From: Sabellastarte sp. h YS-2021
Lineage: Eukaryota; Annelida; Polychaeta; Sabellida; Sabellidae
Direction of reading: 5' to 3'
DNA length: 64,000 nucleotides
Assembly (NCBI GenBank): GCA_964017235.1
Contig: OZ024935.1
Span: 34,017,596 to 34,081,595, forward strand
Positions within the stretch are counted from its first letter, which is position 1, and every line of letters begins with the position of its first letter. Positions 1 to 11,800 of the stretch are shown here, in pieces. The position numbers were made by a program, and so were the translations under genes. The notes under the pieces are model-generated. The model did no database searches. It worked only from the letters and a program-made list of their open reading frames with translations, and was not told the origin of the DNA.

Positions 1-244
1 ATATTCTGTTTTGAATGGTGTATTTCGAAGACATTCTTCTCCCTTCCTGGAAATGTAAAATACGTGTGAAAAAGGCCTTGAAGTGTTGTGTATGCACAGT
101 ATGGTTTGTGTATAACAAAGCAGTTCATATTAACATGTTTTAATTAAATGTTTTTTTTTTAAAGCAGCACCTGAGTTTTCTCCACTTTTGTGCGTACTGA
201 ATTATCGCTCATAATTTTATGAAGGTACTAGTAGAGGATATTTA
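1..244. other. AT-rich flank without recognised feature
   Basis: No open frame of note, repeat or RNA gene was recognised. The stretch is AT-rich and leads into the 42-bp minisatellite. It could be the 5' flank or a 5' intron of TSC1, because the first coding exon has an acceptor-like sequence before its ATG. Confidence 0.4.
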
Positions 245-372
245 GATCAGTTTAACTGCTAGCGTACCCAACGGTTGTGTACGCAAGATCTATTTAACTG
301 CTAGCATACCCAACGGTTGTGTATGCAAGATCTATATTGCTGCTAGCGTACCCAATGGCTATGTATGTACAC
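245..372. repeat. 42-bp degenerate minisatellite, block 1
   Basis: Three successive units of about 42 bp carry the core CTAGCRTACCCAACGG followed by TTGTGTA and AAGATCTAT. Unit starts fall near 266, 308 and 350. The same core returns as a longer block at about 1140-1960 and in reverse orientation at 2283-2410. Confidence 0.85.
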
Positions 373-475
373 TTCTGGCATACACTGTGGCTTCAGAACA
401 GTCACTGACAGATCGGAAAACAATCCCTTTCAGAACCGCCAATGGAAATGGCTCACAAATTATTTGCTTTAAGTG

Positions 476-740
476 TACGTACACATGTATGCGGCTTACG
501 GCATCCGACGGCCGATTTGCGATAGCGAATTTTTCCCTCATTTATGTTTGGTTGTTTACATGTGTCCGACTCCGATTTGCGACGTCCGATGTGCGACAGC
601 GATTTTTTCGATCTGGGACCGAAAAAATCGGATGACAAGTGAATTTAGATGAATGTCGACAGAATATTGGGAAGGTTGAAACAAAATTCGCTATCGCAAA
701 TCGGCTGTCGGATGTCGTAAGCCGCATACATGTGTACGTA
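476..740. mobile_element. Inverted-repeat MITE, 265 bp
   Basis: The left end (476-535) and right end (682-740) are reverse complements over about 58 bp with few mismatches. The outermost sequence is TACGTACACATGTATGCGGC. The interior holds a second, shorter inverted motif around ATCGGA/TCCGAT. There is no coding capacity. A target duplication is hard to define because the end is itself palindromic (TACGTA), so the superfamily stays open. Confidence 0.75.
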
Positions 741-900
741 GACTTAGACCCGTTTTAAAGAAAAATGTCTTTACCCTTGATATATTTTATGTTTTCATAA
801 AATCGGAACTGCAAAATTTCTATTCTAACATGACATTTTAGAATATCTTTAGTTTTGAAGCTATTTTGTAGAAAAATATACAAACTTTGTTATACTTGGT

Positions 901-1040
901 CTCAAGTGAGATTTCAGTAACAAATTATTTCATTGGTTAATGAAATTAATCACGTTTGCAGACAAAAAGTCTCGAGTGAGGTTTCAGTAACACATTATTT
1001 CATTGGTTAATGAAATTAATCACGTTTGCAGATGAAAAGT
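901..1040. repeat. Two tandem copies of a 70-bp unit
   Basis: 901-970 and 971-1040 are near-identical 70-bp units with only a handful of differences. Both contain CATTGGTTAATGAAATTAAT. No function was recognised. Confidence 0.9.
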
Positions 1041-1139
1041 AGTCCTAGCTGTATCTATTTTCATCGACAGCATGCTTTAATTCAACAGGCACACATCAAA
1101 TAGTTATAATATGAACGTGACGGTTCTGAAATTAAAAGA

Positions 1140-1960
1140 ATTCTGACCCGTCCTGGTCGGTTCCGAATACACTCTGTCTGGCATACTGTACCCAACTAAC
1201 CTGCACTCAAGGCAGCGAACCTATGTTCCGAATGGTTGTGCACCGTAGATCAATAGCATTCTTAGTGTACCCAACGGTTGTGTACACAAGATCTATTTCA
1301 CTGCTAGTCTACCCAACGGTTGTGTATGCTAGCATGCAGTAACATTGGTCTAGCACACCCAACGGCTGTGTACGCAAGACCCATATCACTGCTAGCGTAC
1401 CCAAAGACTGTGAACAGTGAACTTGTGTTCCCCATGGTTCTGCACCCTAGATCAATAGCATTGTTACTCTACCCAACGGTTGTGTACTCAAGATCTATTT
1501 CACTTCTAGCATACCCAACAGTTGTGTACACTAGTAGTGATATCGGTCTAGCATACCCATCGGTTATCTTCACAAGATCTATATCGCTGCTAGCATACCC
1601 AATGGCTGTGTATGTACACTAATGGCATACCCAGCTATCCTGTATCCAATTAAAGCACTAAGTTCTACTTTCCCAATTGTTATTTACCCTAGATTTATGT
1701 CGTTGTTTTTTTGTTAGTGTACCCAAAAGCTGTGTAAGGTACTGGCATACCCAATACCCTGTACCTAAGGCAGTAAAGTGTATGTTCCCAATGGTTGTGC
1801 ACCCAAGGTAAATATCATTGCTGGCATATCTAGTGGCGGTGTACACATGATCCATTTTCACTACTAGCATACCCAGCAGTTGTGTACACCGGCAGTGATA
1901 TTGGTCTAGTGTACCCAGAGGTTGTGCACACAAGATCTATATCACTGCTACTGTAGCCAA
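1140..1960. repeat. 42-bp degenerate minisatellite, block 2
   Basis: A long run of diverged units shares the TACCCAAYGGTTGTGTA core with block 1, spaced about 42-46 bp. Some units carry CACTGCTAGC, others GTGATATCGGTCTAGC, so a higher-order alternation is likely. Short open frames on both strands here follow from the periodicity and are not genes. Confidence 0.8.
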
Positions 1961-2282
1961 CAACTCCAATTTTTTTACAGCCTACCCAATTTCTCATTAC
2001 CTAAGGTAGTATGCACTCAGTGGTTGTGCACTCGATATCAGTACCTTTTACAGCATACTCAACAGGTCAGTATCCAAGGCATTGTGTAGCAATTAGTTTT
2101 TAAGGAAATTTTTCACGTAGTCAGAAATTTGCCAAGGATCACGCTCTGAATTAAAATTATTTACCTTAGCATGGGTTTGCACTGTGAAACAGCAGAATAA
2201 CTTGGTTATTGTTACATTCTGACAATTTTTAAAGGACATGTCAGAAATGAGCTAAGGGAAAATTGATTAAAATTTGGGAACA

Positions 2283-2410
2283 CTAGCAATGATCTTGTGT
2301 ACATAGCCATTGCCCCATTGGGTATGCTAGCGATGATATAGATCTTGCATACACAGCCGTTGGGTACGCTACACCAATATCACAACTAGTGTACACAGCC
2401 GTTGGGTAAA
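2283..2410. repeat. 42-bp minisatellite, inverted block
   Basis: The core appears here as its reverse complement (ACAGCCGTTGGGTA), at least three units. It lies opposite in orientation to the blocks at 245-372 and 1140-1960. Confidence 0.75.
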
Positions 2411-2581
2411 TAACCACTCCGTTTTATAAAACCTTGCCGCCCCCTTTCTTGGTTCTTAAAATATCATAAACAAATAAACGTTTATTTCAGCCATATATGT
2501 GAAACATTCACAGCACAGATATTACTATAAACAATAACACTTTTGGTATACTAGTTTACAGTGGCTTTCTACCAGTAACCT

Positions 2582-2653
2582 AGATGTCGGTACCTCGGCT
2601 CTACTTTACTTGTATCTACACGCAAGTAAAGTAGAGCCGAGGTAACCACATCT
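2582..2653. repeat. 72-bp hairpin with perfect 22-bp stem
   Basis: 2591-2612 is exactly complementary to 2623-2644, leaving a 10-nt loop. Beyond two mismatches the stem continues for 6 bp (AGATGT at 2582, ACATCT at 2648). It may be a foldback element or a hairpin RNA; nothing shows transcription. Confidence 0.8.
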
Positions 2654-2814
2654 ACCAGTAACCCACATAGCAAGACTCTGTAGGGCCATCATTGGCCCGC
2701 CAGTGGCATAGCAGTCGGTTTGGCTGTAGCTGGTGGCCCACCATTGGGGTGATCAGGTAATAGTGGTCCACCATTGGTATTTACACTTTGCCACCTATAG
2801 CCAATGGTGGCCCA

Positions 2815-3320
2815 CTTGAACTCCTCCTTCAAGGTCAAACGAGGATACCCAAACTTAAAATGCTTATAACTTGCTTATTATTGGTCCTAGAGGTTTGCAA
2901 TGTGAAAACAACTTATAGGAGGTCATGGGCTGGGAATCTTTTGATGTGGTCAGATTTGACCTTGAGCCCCTCCTTCAAGGTCAAATGTGGACAGCCGAAC
3001 TTAAAAGTGCTTATAACACGCTTATTATAGATCCTGGAGGTTTGCAATGTGAAACCAACTTGTAGGATATCGTGGGCTGGGAATCTTTTGATGTGGTCAG
3101 ATTTGACCTTGGACTCCTCCTTCAAGGTCAAACGAGGATACCCAAACTTAAAATGCTTATAACTTGCTTATTATAGATCCTAGAGGTTTGCAATGTGAAA
3201 ACAACTTATAGGAAATCATGGGCTGCGAATCTTTTGATGTGGTCAGACTTCACCTTGGGCCCCTGCTACAGGGTCAAATAAGGGTAGCCAAGCTTAAAAG
3301 TGCTTTCAGCTTGCTTATTA
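2815..3320. repeat. Tandem ~152-bp dispersed repeat, 3-4 units
   Basis: Units repeat the order CTCCTTCAAGGTCAAA, a CTTATAAC..GCTTATTA stretch, TCCTAGAGGTTTGCAATGTG, and GGGAATCTTTTGATGTGGTC. Related units appear at about 15600-15759 and 30470-30540, where they flank the Helitron-like shell and serve as a reference for its empty site. Confidence 0.85.
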
Positions 3321-3666
3321 ACGAAAAATGCTGTTTATCTTCTAAACTATGTTAGTTGGCCTTTGTCGGTGGATACATCCAGCATCTGGCCACAGATGCG
3401 TCCTTAGTCTAGTTTTATCTGTATAGTTCCTATATATATGTAATTCCAGTCAAACACATCTAATTGTCGGAAACTAATAGATTTACATAGATTTACAACA
3501 GATTAAATGATTGATGTCACAAAACTTGAGCCAAAAAAATTTAAGTTGCTATAATGTATTTAAAATAATAAGTTATCAATCATTAAACTTAAATTTGTTT
3601 ATATTGTTTATTGTCCTTTGTGTAACTCAGTCTCTGTATATGAAATATCTTATTTTTATATTTTTA

Positions 3667-5124
3667 AGCGGCCCGTCAGGGACGCTTATCTGTTTTCACC
3701 GAAGTTCGACTGATCACCGCCACCGCCGCCACTGCCGGATTATGGTTTCCGTTGAATAACTTCTTAGCCTTTCAAATTTTTCTTTCCTTCTTATCTTTCT
3801 TTAAAACTATAGGGGCGGGAAAAATTTTTGAGATACTTGCGCAGACCTTAAGCTTTACTTAAGGTAACCTTAAGCATAACTCCAAAACCTCGTAATCGCG
3901 TTTCGGAAAAAACCACACACACCTGTGCTATAAAGTTTATCAGGTACATTCTAGACCAAATTTCCAAGGTCGGAAAGGATTTTCTCATCAATCGGACCAT
4001 AGATGCCTGAATGGGAGGCGTTTTATTTTCGTAAATTTTTTTAAAATGGGTACTTGGTCTGTATCTCAAAAACGGTCACGATTTCGGCGTTTTGTTGGAA
4101 TAACTTATTCAGCTACTTTTTGATAATCTTTCACATGCTGATGTTTTAGCCCTGTATCTGCAATTTTAAGGTCACCTTAATGTCAAAAAACGGGGTTTTA
4201 GCCCTGAGTTCACTTAGTTTTTCACTTTTTTCCACCAAACTTGGCACATATATTAAGATTTGCTAAAGGAATATCCTGACTTTATGGTCACCTTAAACTC
4301 AAAATGTTAATGGACATATGGCCTGCTTAAAGTCATCAAATTGGAATAAAATGCTCTGGCTCCTTTCTTTTTCCATTTTTTATATCGAAATTATCACTGG
4401 TATTAAACTAGATAAAAATAATACTTTTGGTCACCTTAAACTCTCAGTATGAATGGAGTTGTAGCCACCTTAAAGTGAAATAAGGGGGTTTTCAGCCTCC
4501 AAGTATCTTATTGTTCGACTGACCTCAGTTAAACTTTGCACACTTATAAAGGATGGCAAACCAAAGGGTTATCCTGACTTTAAGGTGACCTTAAACTGTT
4601 AATATAAGTTTGGCCCCCCTAAAGTCATAACATTTGAATAAAGCCATCTTGCTCCTTTCTTTTTCCATATCTAACATATATTGATATTGAAGGGACATTC
4701 TCATATTATGGTCACCTTAAAGTCGCAATATGAATGAAGTTATGGTCACCTTACAGTGAAAAAGGAAGTTTCAGCCTCCTGCTATCTTATTGTTCAACTG
4801 ACCTGAGCTAAACTTTATGCACTTATAAAGGATGAAAAAAGGGACATTCTTATTTTATGGTCACCTTAAAGTCCCCATATGAATGAAGTTATGGCCATCT
4901 TGCAGCAAAATTATGGAGTTTTTAATCTCCAGCTATTGTATTGTTCAGCTGACCTCACTTTAATTGTGCGCACTCATTAAAGATGAAAATAGGGACAAGT
5001 AACATACACAATGCAATAAAGTTCACAGTTTCCATTGCTTATGATGCATATGTTGACATCTTTTATGGGTGACTTCTTTTTCATCAGGGCCGCTTCGTTT
5101 TTGTCAGCAAAAACATTCTTCTAG
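3667..5124 (+). mobile_element. Helitron-like nonautonomous element 1
   Basis: The left end is an imperfect palindrome (AAGCGGCCCGTCAGGGACGC then TT). The right end has a short hairpin (TTTTTGTCAGCAAAAA) about 10 nt before a terminal CTAG. The flanks are A on the left and T on the right, as for Helitron insertion between A and T. The core has imperfect repeats of about 150-250 bp built around GTCACCTTAAA. No helicase is encoded. The same ends bound the large shell at 15760-30469. Confidence 0.65.
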
Positions 5125-5716
5125 TTAACATTGTTATTTGTACTTTCTTATACACTGTTTGGCGATTTATAGGGTTTTCATGTAATTTTGGTGAATTTGG
5201 ATGCAACATTTAATGTCCTTAACGGAAAGAAAGTACCAGTTCTTTAAACTATCTCTCAATAGGTCTTGTTAGTTTGACTTTATAAATACAACCGACAAAT
5301 ATTATGTTTTTCTGGGGCGTCACAGTATTTGCACATGCTTTATTTAATTGTCATTTTAAGATTATATTTTTAAAGCAAAGCAATGCAGAGATACACGACA
5401 TTTTTATAATTATTGTGTGTGATTTAGGTGAGAGCTATTCAATGTTCTTTTCAATTCCTACTCAAACACTAAAAAATATCACTATAGTAATATAGTTGAG
5501 ATATTTTAAAAAGACACCTTGTGGTGTTGTGTGGCCATAATATATTTGTCAGGTTCTTGTGACTGCAAACTGAAGAAATATAGCATATATCACCATGCCA
5601 TTAAAACTTATAATTAAACTGCATGTATACAGTTTAGCTTTATACTTAACAGCTTCTCCATTTTTGTTTAGAAATATTAGTCTAAATATTATTTATAGTT
5701 TAAAATAACTTTTCAG
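5125..5716. other. Non-coding, AT-rich, ahead of exon 1
   Basis: Nothing was recognised except the likely splice acceptor just before the first coding exon, TTTCAG ending at 5716 (or TTTTAG ending at 5722). This implies a 5' untranslated exon further upstream that I cannot locate. Confidence 0.4.
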
Positions 5717-5748
5717 TTTTAGATGAAATAGAAACTTGTAACAAGAAA

Positions 5749-5854
5749 ATGTCCCAGTCAATTGACTTGGCCCAGTTGATGACTTTGTTGGAGTCACCTG
5801 AACTCAGTACTGCTAAGGAGATTACAGATCTTATCACTGAAAATTTGAAGCAAG
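5749..5854 (+). CDS. TSC1: TSC1 exon 1 (first coding)
   Basis: It begins MSQSIDLAQLMTLLESPEL, close to the human start MAQQANVGELLAMLDSPML. The ATG at 5749 follows an acceptor-like site, so the exon includes about 30 nt of 5' untranslated sequence. The donor is CAAG|GTAATG and the exon ends in phase 1. Confidence 0.9.
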
Positions 5855-8800
5855 GTAATGTGTATTACAGACCATTTTGTTATAAGTAATTCAGTGTCTC
5901 CTGCCATAATTTCATAGTTTCAAGACTTTCTTTTTTCAGTTTTATCAGTCATAAAGTCATGGATGTCCACATAGAATTTCAATAATGAAGGTTAAATATA
6001 GTCATTTTAAATTTTGTATAAAATTTCTGGAGAACAATATGCAGACCACAAGGTTTTGCACTTGAGAAACAGTATACTTTTTTTGAAAAGCTAAAACTTT
6101 CCATGTAAAATCAGCTCTTTAATCAGAGGCAGATCTAGGGGGGGGCGTGGGGGGCGCACGCCCCCCCTTTCAGGGTATAAAACCTTTGTCATGGGAGGGT
6201 TTTCTAATCCTCCATGCCCCCATACCCAACCCCACGCCCCCACTGCCTCTGTACTGACCCACCAGAGTAATATACCTATTTGAAGTGCCAGCTATTAAAC
6301 CCCTGTCATTGTCTAACACAACCCCATAGGGGATTAGATCCCTTTGTGTTTGTACTAAGTTAGGTCTGAGGATTATATGTCTTGTTGATAACTTGGTTTG
6401 TAAACCTAATCAATTTAATAGTTTATGCTTAAACAACAGGTACATAATTCACAGAATGGAATCACTTTGTTCTATTTTATCCACAATTAATAATTTAGTA
6501 GTTCACTCAGTTTTTCCCTCAGAATTTTAACTAATTATCAAATTTATTAACAGTACCTTTTAGAATTACAAAATTAAAATGAAAAACATTTAAATTCTGA
6601 AATAGTTCCATCAAATTTATCAACCTCTTTCGAAGGATAACTATGAAAGTATTATGGTGTATAATTTAAGATCTATGTATGTTTCTCTAATTTTTTACCA
6701 TCCCACAACTGTTAATTACAGTATCCATTCCTCTTTGATGTTTATTTCATGTTATTTTGTTCATGAAAGGAAACAGTTACATGTGTCTGGCATTCAAGTG
6801 TAGAAAAAAAAATATGTAGAAAAAACTTTTAAGAAAAGCCACAGTAACAGAAACCCCTAGTAGAAAAAATTCCAAAGTGGGTTTAAAAACACCCAAATCT
6901 ATAAAACTTTGACTTTCGTGGGAGATAGTTACCTACATGATGAGCTTTGAATTTCACCTGATGCTTCTGTTGTTATATTATGTGATATCTATGTTAAATG
7001 GTGCACATTACTTGTGTATTTTAAAACATGGTTAAACTGACTGTTTATAAGAAATTAAAAAGTTGTCTTAGTTCTTTGATTATTATGCATCATTTCATGA
7101 TTTTTAATTAGGGATTTTTTTGAGGTTTTTCTAGTAGGGACTTTTCCCATTTAATTGGTAATGGGTAAGAAATCGCTGATTACAAAATATCCGCACACAA
7201 ATTATAAATGCCCTTAGACAAGTTATTTCATTTAGGACCATATTAAAATAACACATAAAGAATTCACCCGCTAATTGTCCTACCCCCTACCCCCCCCCCC
7301 CCCCCCCCCCCCCGCCCCTCCCAAAAAAAAAAGCCAAACGTCCGCCGGAAAATGTCCACTGGCCAAACATCCACTCATCGGACAAGCCACGCCCCCCCTT
7401 TCAGAAAATCCTGTATCTGCCTCTGTTAATGTGGTCAATCTGAGCATAGTTATGCCATAGTATGGGCCAATGTAATTGTTGGGCAGAATGTTTTATTATT
7501 TCTTATTATTTTTAAAGGTAAGGACTCTTGGCTTGTAAATGGATTGGTGGATTTATATGTCCAGACCCATTCAGAAAGAGCTCAAGAAATCCTCTCAGCT
7601 GTGACGGAACCACACTATAAAGTAAGTACAGATTTTTCAATTCTGTATCATATGTCTTTGAGAAAAAAAACAGGTTAAATTAGTTTTAAAAAGTATATTG
7701 AACACCTTTGTTATTTTTCCTGATGCAAATTTAATCAATTACATGTTAACCTTTTTATTTCGGAAATAAAAAAACATTTTGGTGTTATTTTATTTTAAGT
7801 TTTTATTGTCATTTATGATCCTGCTAAAGCCGCAAATACTACTTGCAGTGGTGACATATTTATTACAATCCAGGTGGGAGGTGGGTGCTTGACCAACTCC
7901 ACTATTCTTTCATGAGTATTTTAATACTTTCAAAGAACCCTTTTCTTTTTTTCTTTTTGTAGCAACTGTTAGACAAGTTGCTGGATCACCTGAAGGGAAA
8001 TGGTAAGTTGCAGGCATTGATGCTTCTTGGACATCTAGTACGGAGCCAGTCACCCTGGATACATAAACTTGTACATCATTCTGTGATGTCACAGGTTCTG
8101 AAGATTATCAAGGTTAGATATAAATATTAGTATACAGTGTCGCATAAGTGCCAGGATTACTAGTCTGCATTATTATAGCTGGCAGTAAGGAAAATAATAT
8201 ATACAGAATGATGTATTTTCCTTTAATATTTTCCCAGTTATTTTGTGATTCTTTTTTATATTATTTGTAGCAGTAATCCTGCCAATTTGCAAAGGGTCAT
8301 TTTATTGATCCATAGAATATATCAAATACTTACAAGTATGTATGTACTGAAAAAATCAAGATCACCAGACAAGATAACTAGATCATAGAGAAAACAAGGC
8401 TGAAAGGGGTTTAGGTCTACTGGCGTGAGCACATCGCCATCAGAGACACGAGTAGTGTACTGAAAAAAGGCACCCATCCCCTTACTAACATAGCCCATTG
8501 CTGCTTAACTTCAGTAAAGAGGCAGGCACTCATCACACTGCACCACAATTCATGAAAGTCCGGACATAAAAAAATAAAGAAAAACGTGATCGTAAAAGTG
8601 CGAGCCTCGCTAGAGCTCACTCTTAAAAATGCCCAAACTCAAAAAGAAACGAATGGTTCGGAACAAAGCAGGATGTAAAAATGTCACAGTTGTTTATATA
8701 TGTATTTATCAGCATCACTTGTTTAGCATGATATGTAGTTGAATAAAGCATATTGTTTGCAATGATCATTTGCATGTGAAGCTCATTCTATTTTTCAAGA

Positions 8801-11800
8801 TTGGTCTAGAAAATTCATCACCAAGTCCACAGTATGTGGGATTCACCACTGATGAAATCCTCGGTGTTTGTTTTACAATTATCAGACATTTTTATCAACT
8901 TCGTGAGGTTTGTCTGTGTTTTATGCCGTTTATGTAATCTAAAGCAGCTTTTCCATGGCTTGTTGTTTCTAATTTGAAGGGTTGACCCAAGTGCTGAATT
9001 CCATACATTAAACTAAAAAGTCTTTGTATAATATTATTCACATCTATATATTCAGACGGAGGTGGATGTTCCCATTTTGATGAGTGCAGTGCTGTTTATT
9101 ACATGCCTTCTGCCATTTATACCAGACTCAGTGGCTCAGTATCTCCATGAAATCTTTGATGGATTTGCTCGACTTGCTGCCTTCAATCTAAAAAAACCAG
9201 GTAAAATAATGTGAATACTATATTAATACACCTATCTATGTGAAATCCAATCCCAGGGACCTAGAAATACTTCCATTTAACCATGAATTCCAGATGATAT
9301 GAAAAGTTTCTGTGGAAAATACTAATATTCAATTCTACTTTAAAGTAAATTTTAATTAACTAAATTCTGTGTAATAACATTTTTTTGCAGTTATTAAGCA
9401 TTCCACAAGGGATGCTTGTTTGTATACAGGAGAAAATTCAAGCAAAAGGGACCGCCAGCTTCCGCATTTTCTGTTGGATATAGCTCAGAAACCACTGGGC
9501 GGATTCTTGTCAAATTTAGCACATGTATGCAGTAGCCCTAGAAAAATTTTATGAATGTGGTGTCATGACATTTCACCAATCAGAGAAGACAAATGACCAG
9601 AAATGTGCTTTAAAGGGGTGTGCCTCTCCGGATGATAACTTAAAAAGTGTGTTGTCTGTTCTCATGAAATCTGGCAAGTAGGTTTGTTTATAGATGTCCT
9701 GAAATCATTCACTTTTGAAAGTGATCTGATACAAAATGGCCGACTTATTAACAATTGTTAAACATTAAGCTTTTTCTTAACAACGAAACTGAAATATCCT
9801 TAATATCTCAGAAATTCTAATTCTAATTGGACTTTTATAGCGCTTAATGTCCCCTATTCAAAGGGGACTCTAAGGCGCAACAAAACAAAAACAGTCAACC
9901 AATTTCAAAATCCAGGAACACAAAAGGGTCCAAGCACCACGGAGAATGTCAGGGGTAAGTAAGACTAAGGAGGGTAAGCCTTGGTGTAAAGGTAGGTTTT
10001 GAGGCGTTTTCTGAAGGAGGCAAGAGAGGGGGATGCACAAATCTCCTCAGGAAGAGCATTCCAAACAGTGGGAGCATCAAAAGCAAAACTATAACCAAAC
10101 TGTTTGATGGATTTATGGACTGAGTGTTGAAACTGGGATAGATGGATATAGACTTGAGTGTCATCTATATAACAATGAAACTTTACTCCTTTGTGTTTAC
10201 CAATAACCAATCTAAGGGGGGGTTGTATACAGATAAAATAATAAAGGACCCAAGACAGAGCCTTGGGGCACACCAAACAGGAGTTTACAAAGACCAGAGA
10301 GAGTAGAACCAATTTTTATTGACTGATAGCGCTCAGATAGGTAGGAGGTGAACCATTTCAGAACAGAACCACCAATTCCAAACCAGGTCTGAAGACAATG
10401 AAGAAGGGTGGAATGATCAGTTGTATCAAATGCTGCCGAGAGATCGAGCAGTATCAGGGCAGTCGGTTCGCCTCTTGACAAAGATAGGTGATCTTCATTT
10501 TTATGTCCACCCCACTGGGGGGTGAACATAATATTTTTGCTTTTTCCGGCATCCATCACGCTTGGTTTCCGGTCATTTCAAGGGAAAGTATTTATCCTAT
10601 CATTGAAAAATGTCAAATTTCGCCCACCATCTTCAATTTTATCGGAAATCGAAAACCTTTACAGACAGAGTGATTTTTAGCAAATTTTGAACCAATGCAA
10701 AAGGGCATGAAGCCGAAATAATTTACATGTCTACTAATAACTATTTAAGCATCATTGATATATTTTACAAATGAAACAGGTCTTGTAAGACTACTGTACA
10801 ATTGTTGCAAAATGTTCATGGGGTGGACATTACACATGATAATGTGTGTTCTTCTATGCTATCCTGTTTCTTTTTATATGTTGCAGCTACTATAACAGGG
10901 CATCCTATTTCTAGTTTATAGAAACAAGAGCTGTCTTAGTCGAGTGACCTGTTTTATATGCTGATTGATATGGATTGTCTAAGTTATGGACATGGATATG
11001 TTCTAACAGTTGCTTAGCCACCACTTGTTTAACCAATTTAGATATGAAACTAAGGCCAGATACAGGACGATAGTTCTTAAAATCATCTGCAGGAAGAGTA
11101 GCCTTTTTAATAAGAGGACTAACTACAGCAGTTTTGAAACCATCACGGACGCAACACTCCACGAGTGAGCAGAAAACCAACTTTGTAATTGATGGTAATA
11201 GTATGTCACTACACTCTTTGATGAGAAATTTAGGTCAAGGATCCAACAGGCAGGATTTCGTAGGCAAGTTTCTGATCATTTTATCGACAGTATCTTGAGG
11301 AACTTCAGTAAAGGCAGTAATTTTCAGAGGATCAGAAGAAGGATGAACATCCTTTTCAGTGCCAGAAGGGATGAAAGTATCTCTAATTGTCTTGATTTTA
11401 TTATGGAAAAAGGAGGCAAACTTGTCAGCCAATGCCTTGTCAGACTTGTGAGGTGGAAGTGTCACTTCAGAGACCCTACTCAGGGTTTTTCACAGCTCAT
11501 GCCATAGTTTTCCAGGGTCTTGACTATTATTAGAGAAAGGTTTACTATGGAAGTCTGACTTATCCTTGTTAACAAGTGAATTACACCAAGCAATTTGGCG
11601 ACGAAGCCGACTTCTGTTCAGTGGATTCTTGGTCCTACGCCAAGTTCTTTCAAACTGACGTCTAAGGGACTTAGTACGTCGATAAGAATCAGACACCCAA
11701 TCTGCAGAATCTTTCTTTTTCATTCTAGGTATCAGTGGTGCATGCTTGTCGAGAACATCCACCTAGTCATGTCCATATTGCTCATAAAGGTCTACAACAG

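Noticed and set aside
1320-1933. Repeat-rich open frames on both strands
   Set aside because: They follow the 42-bp minisatellite and have no independent support.
7275-7460. Proline-rich short frame
   Set aside because: Produced by the poly-C tract.
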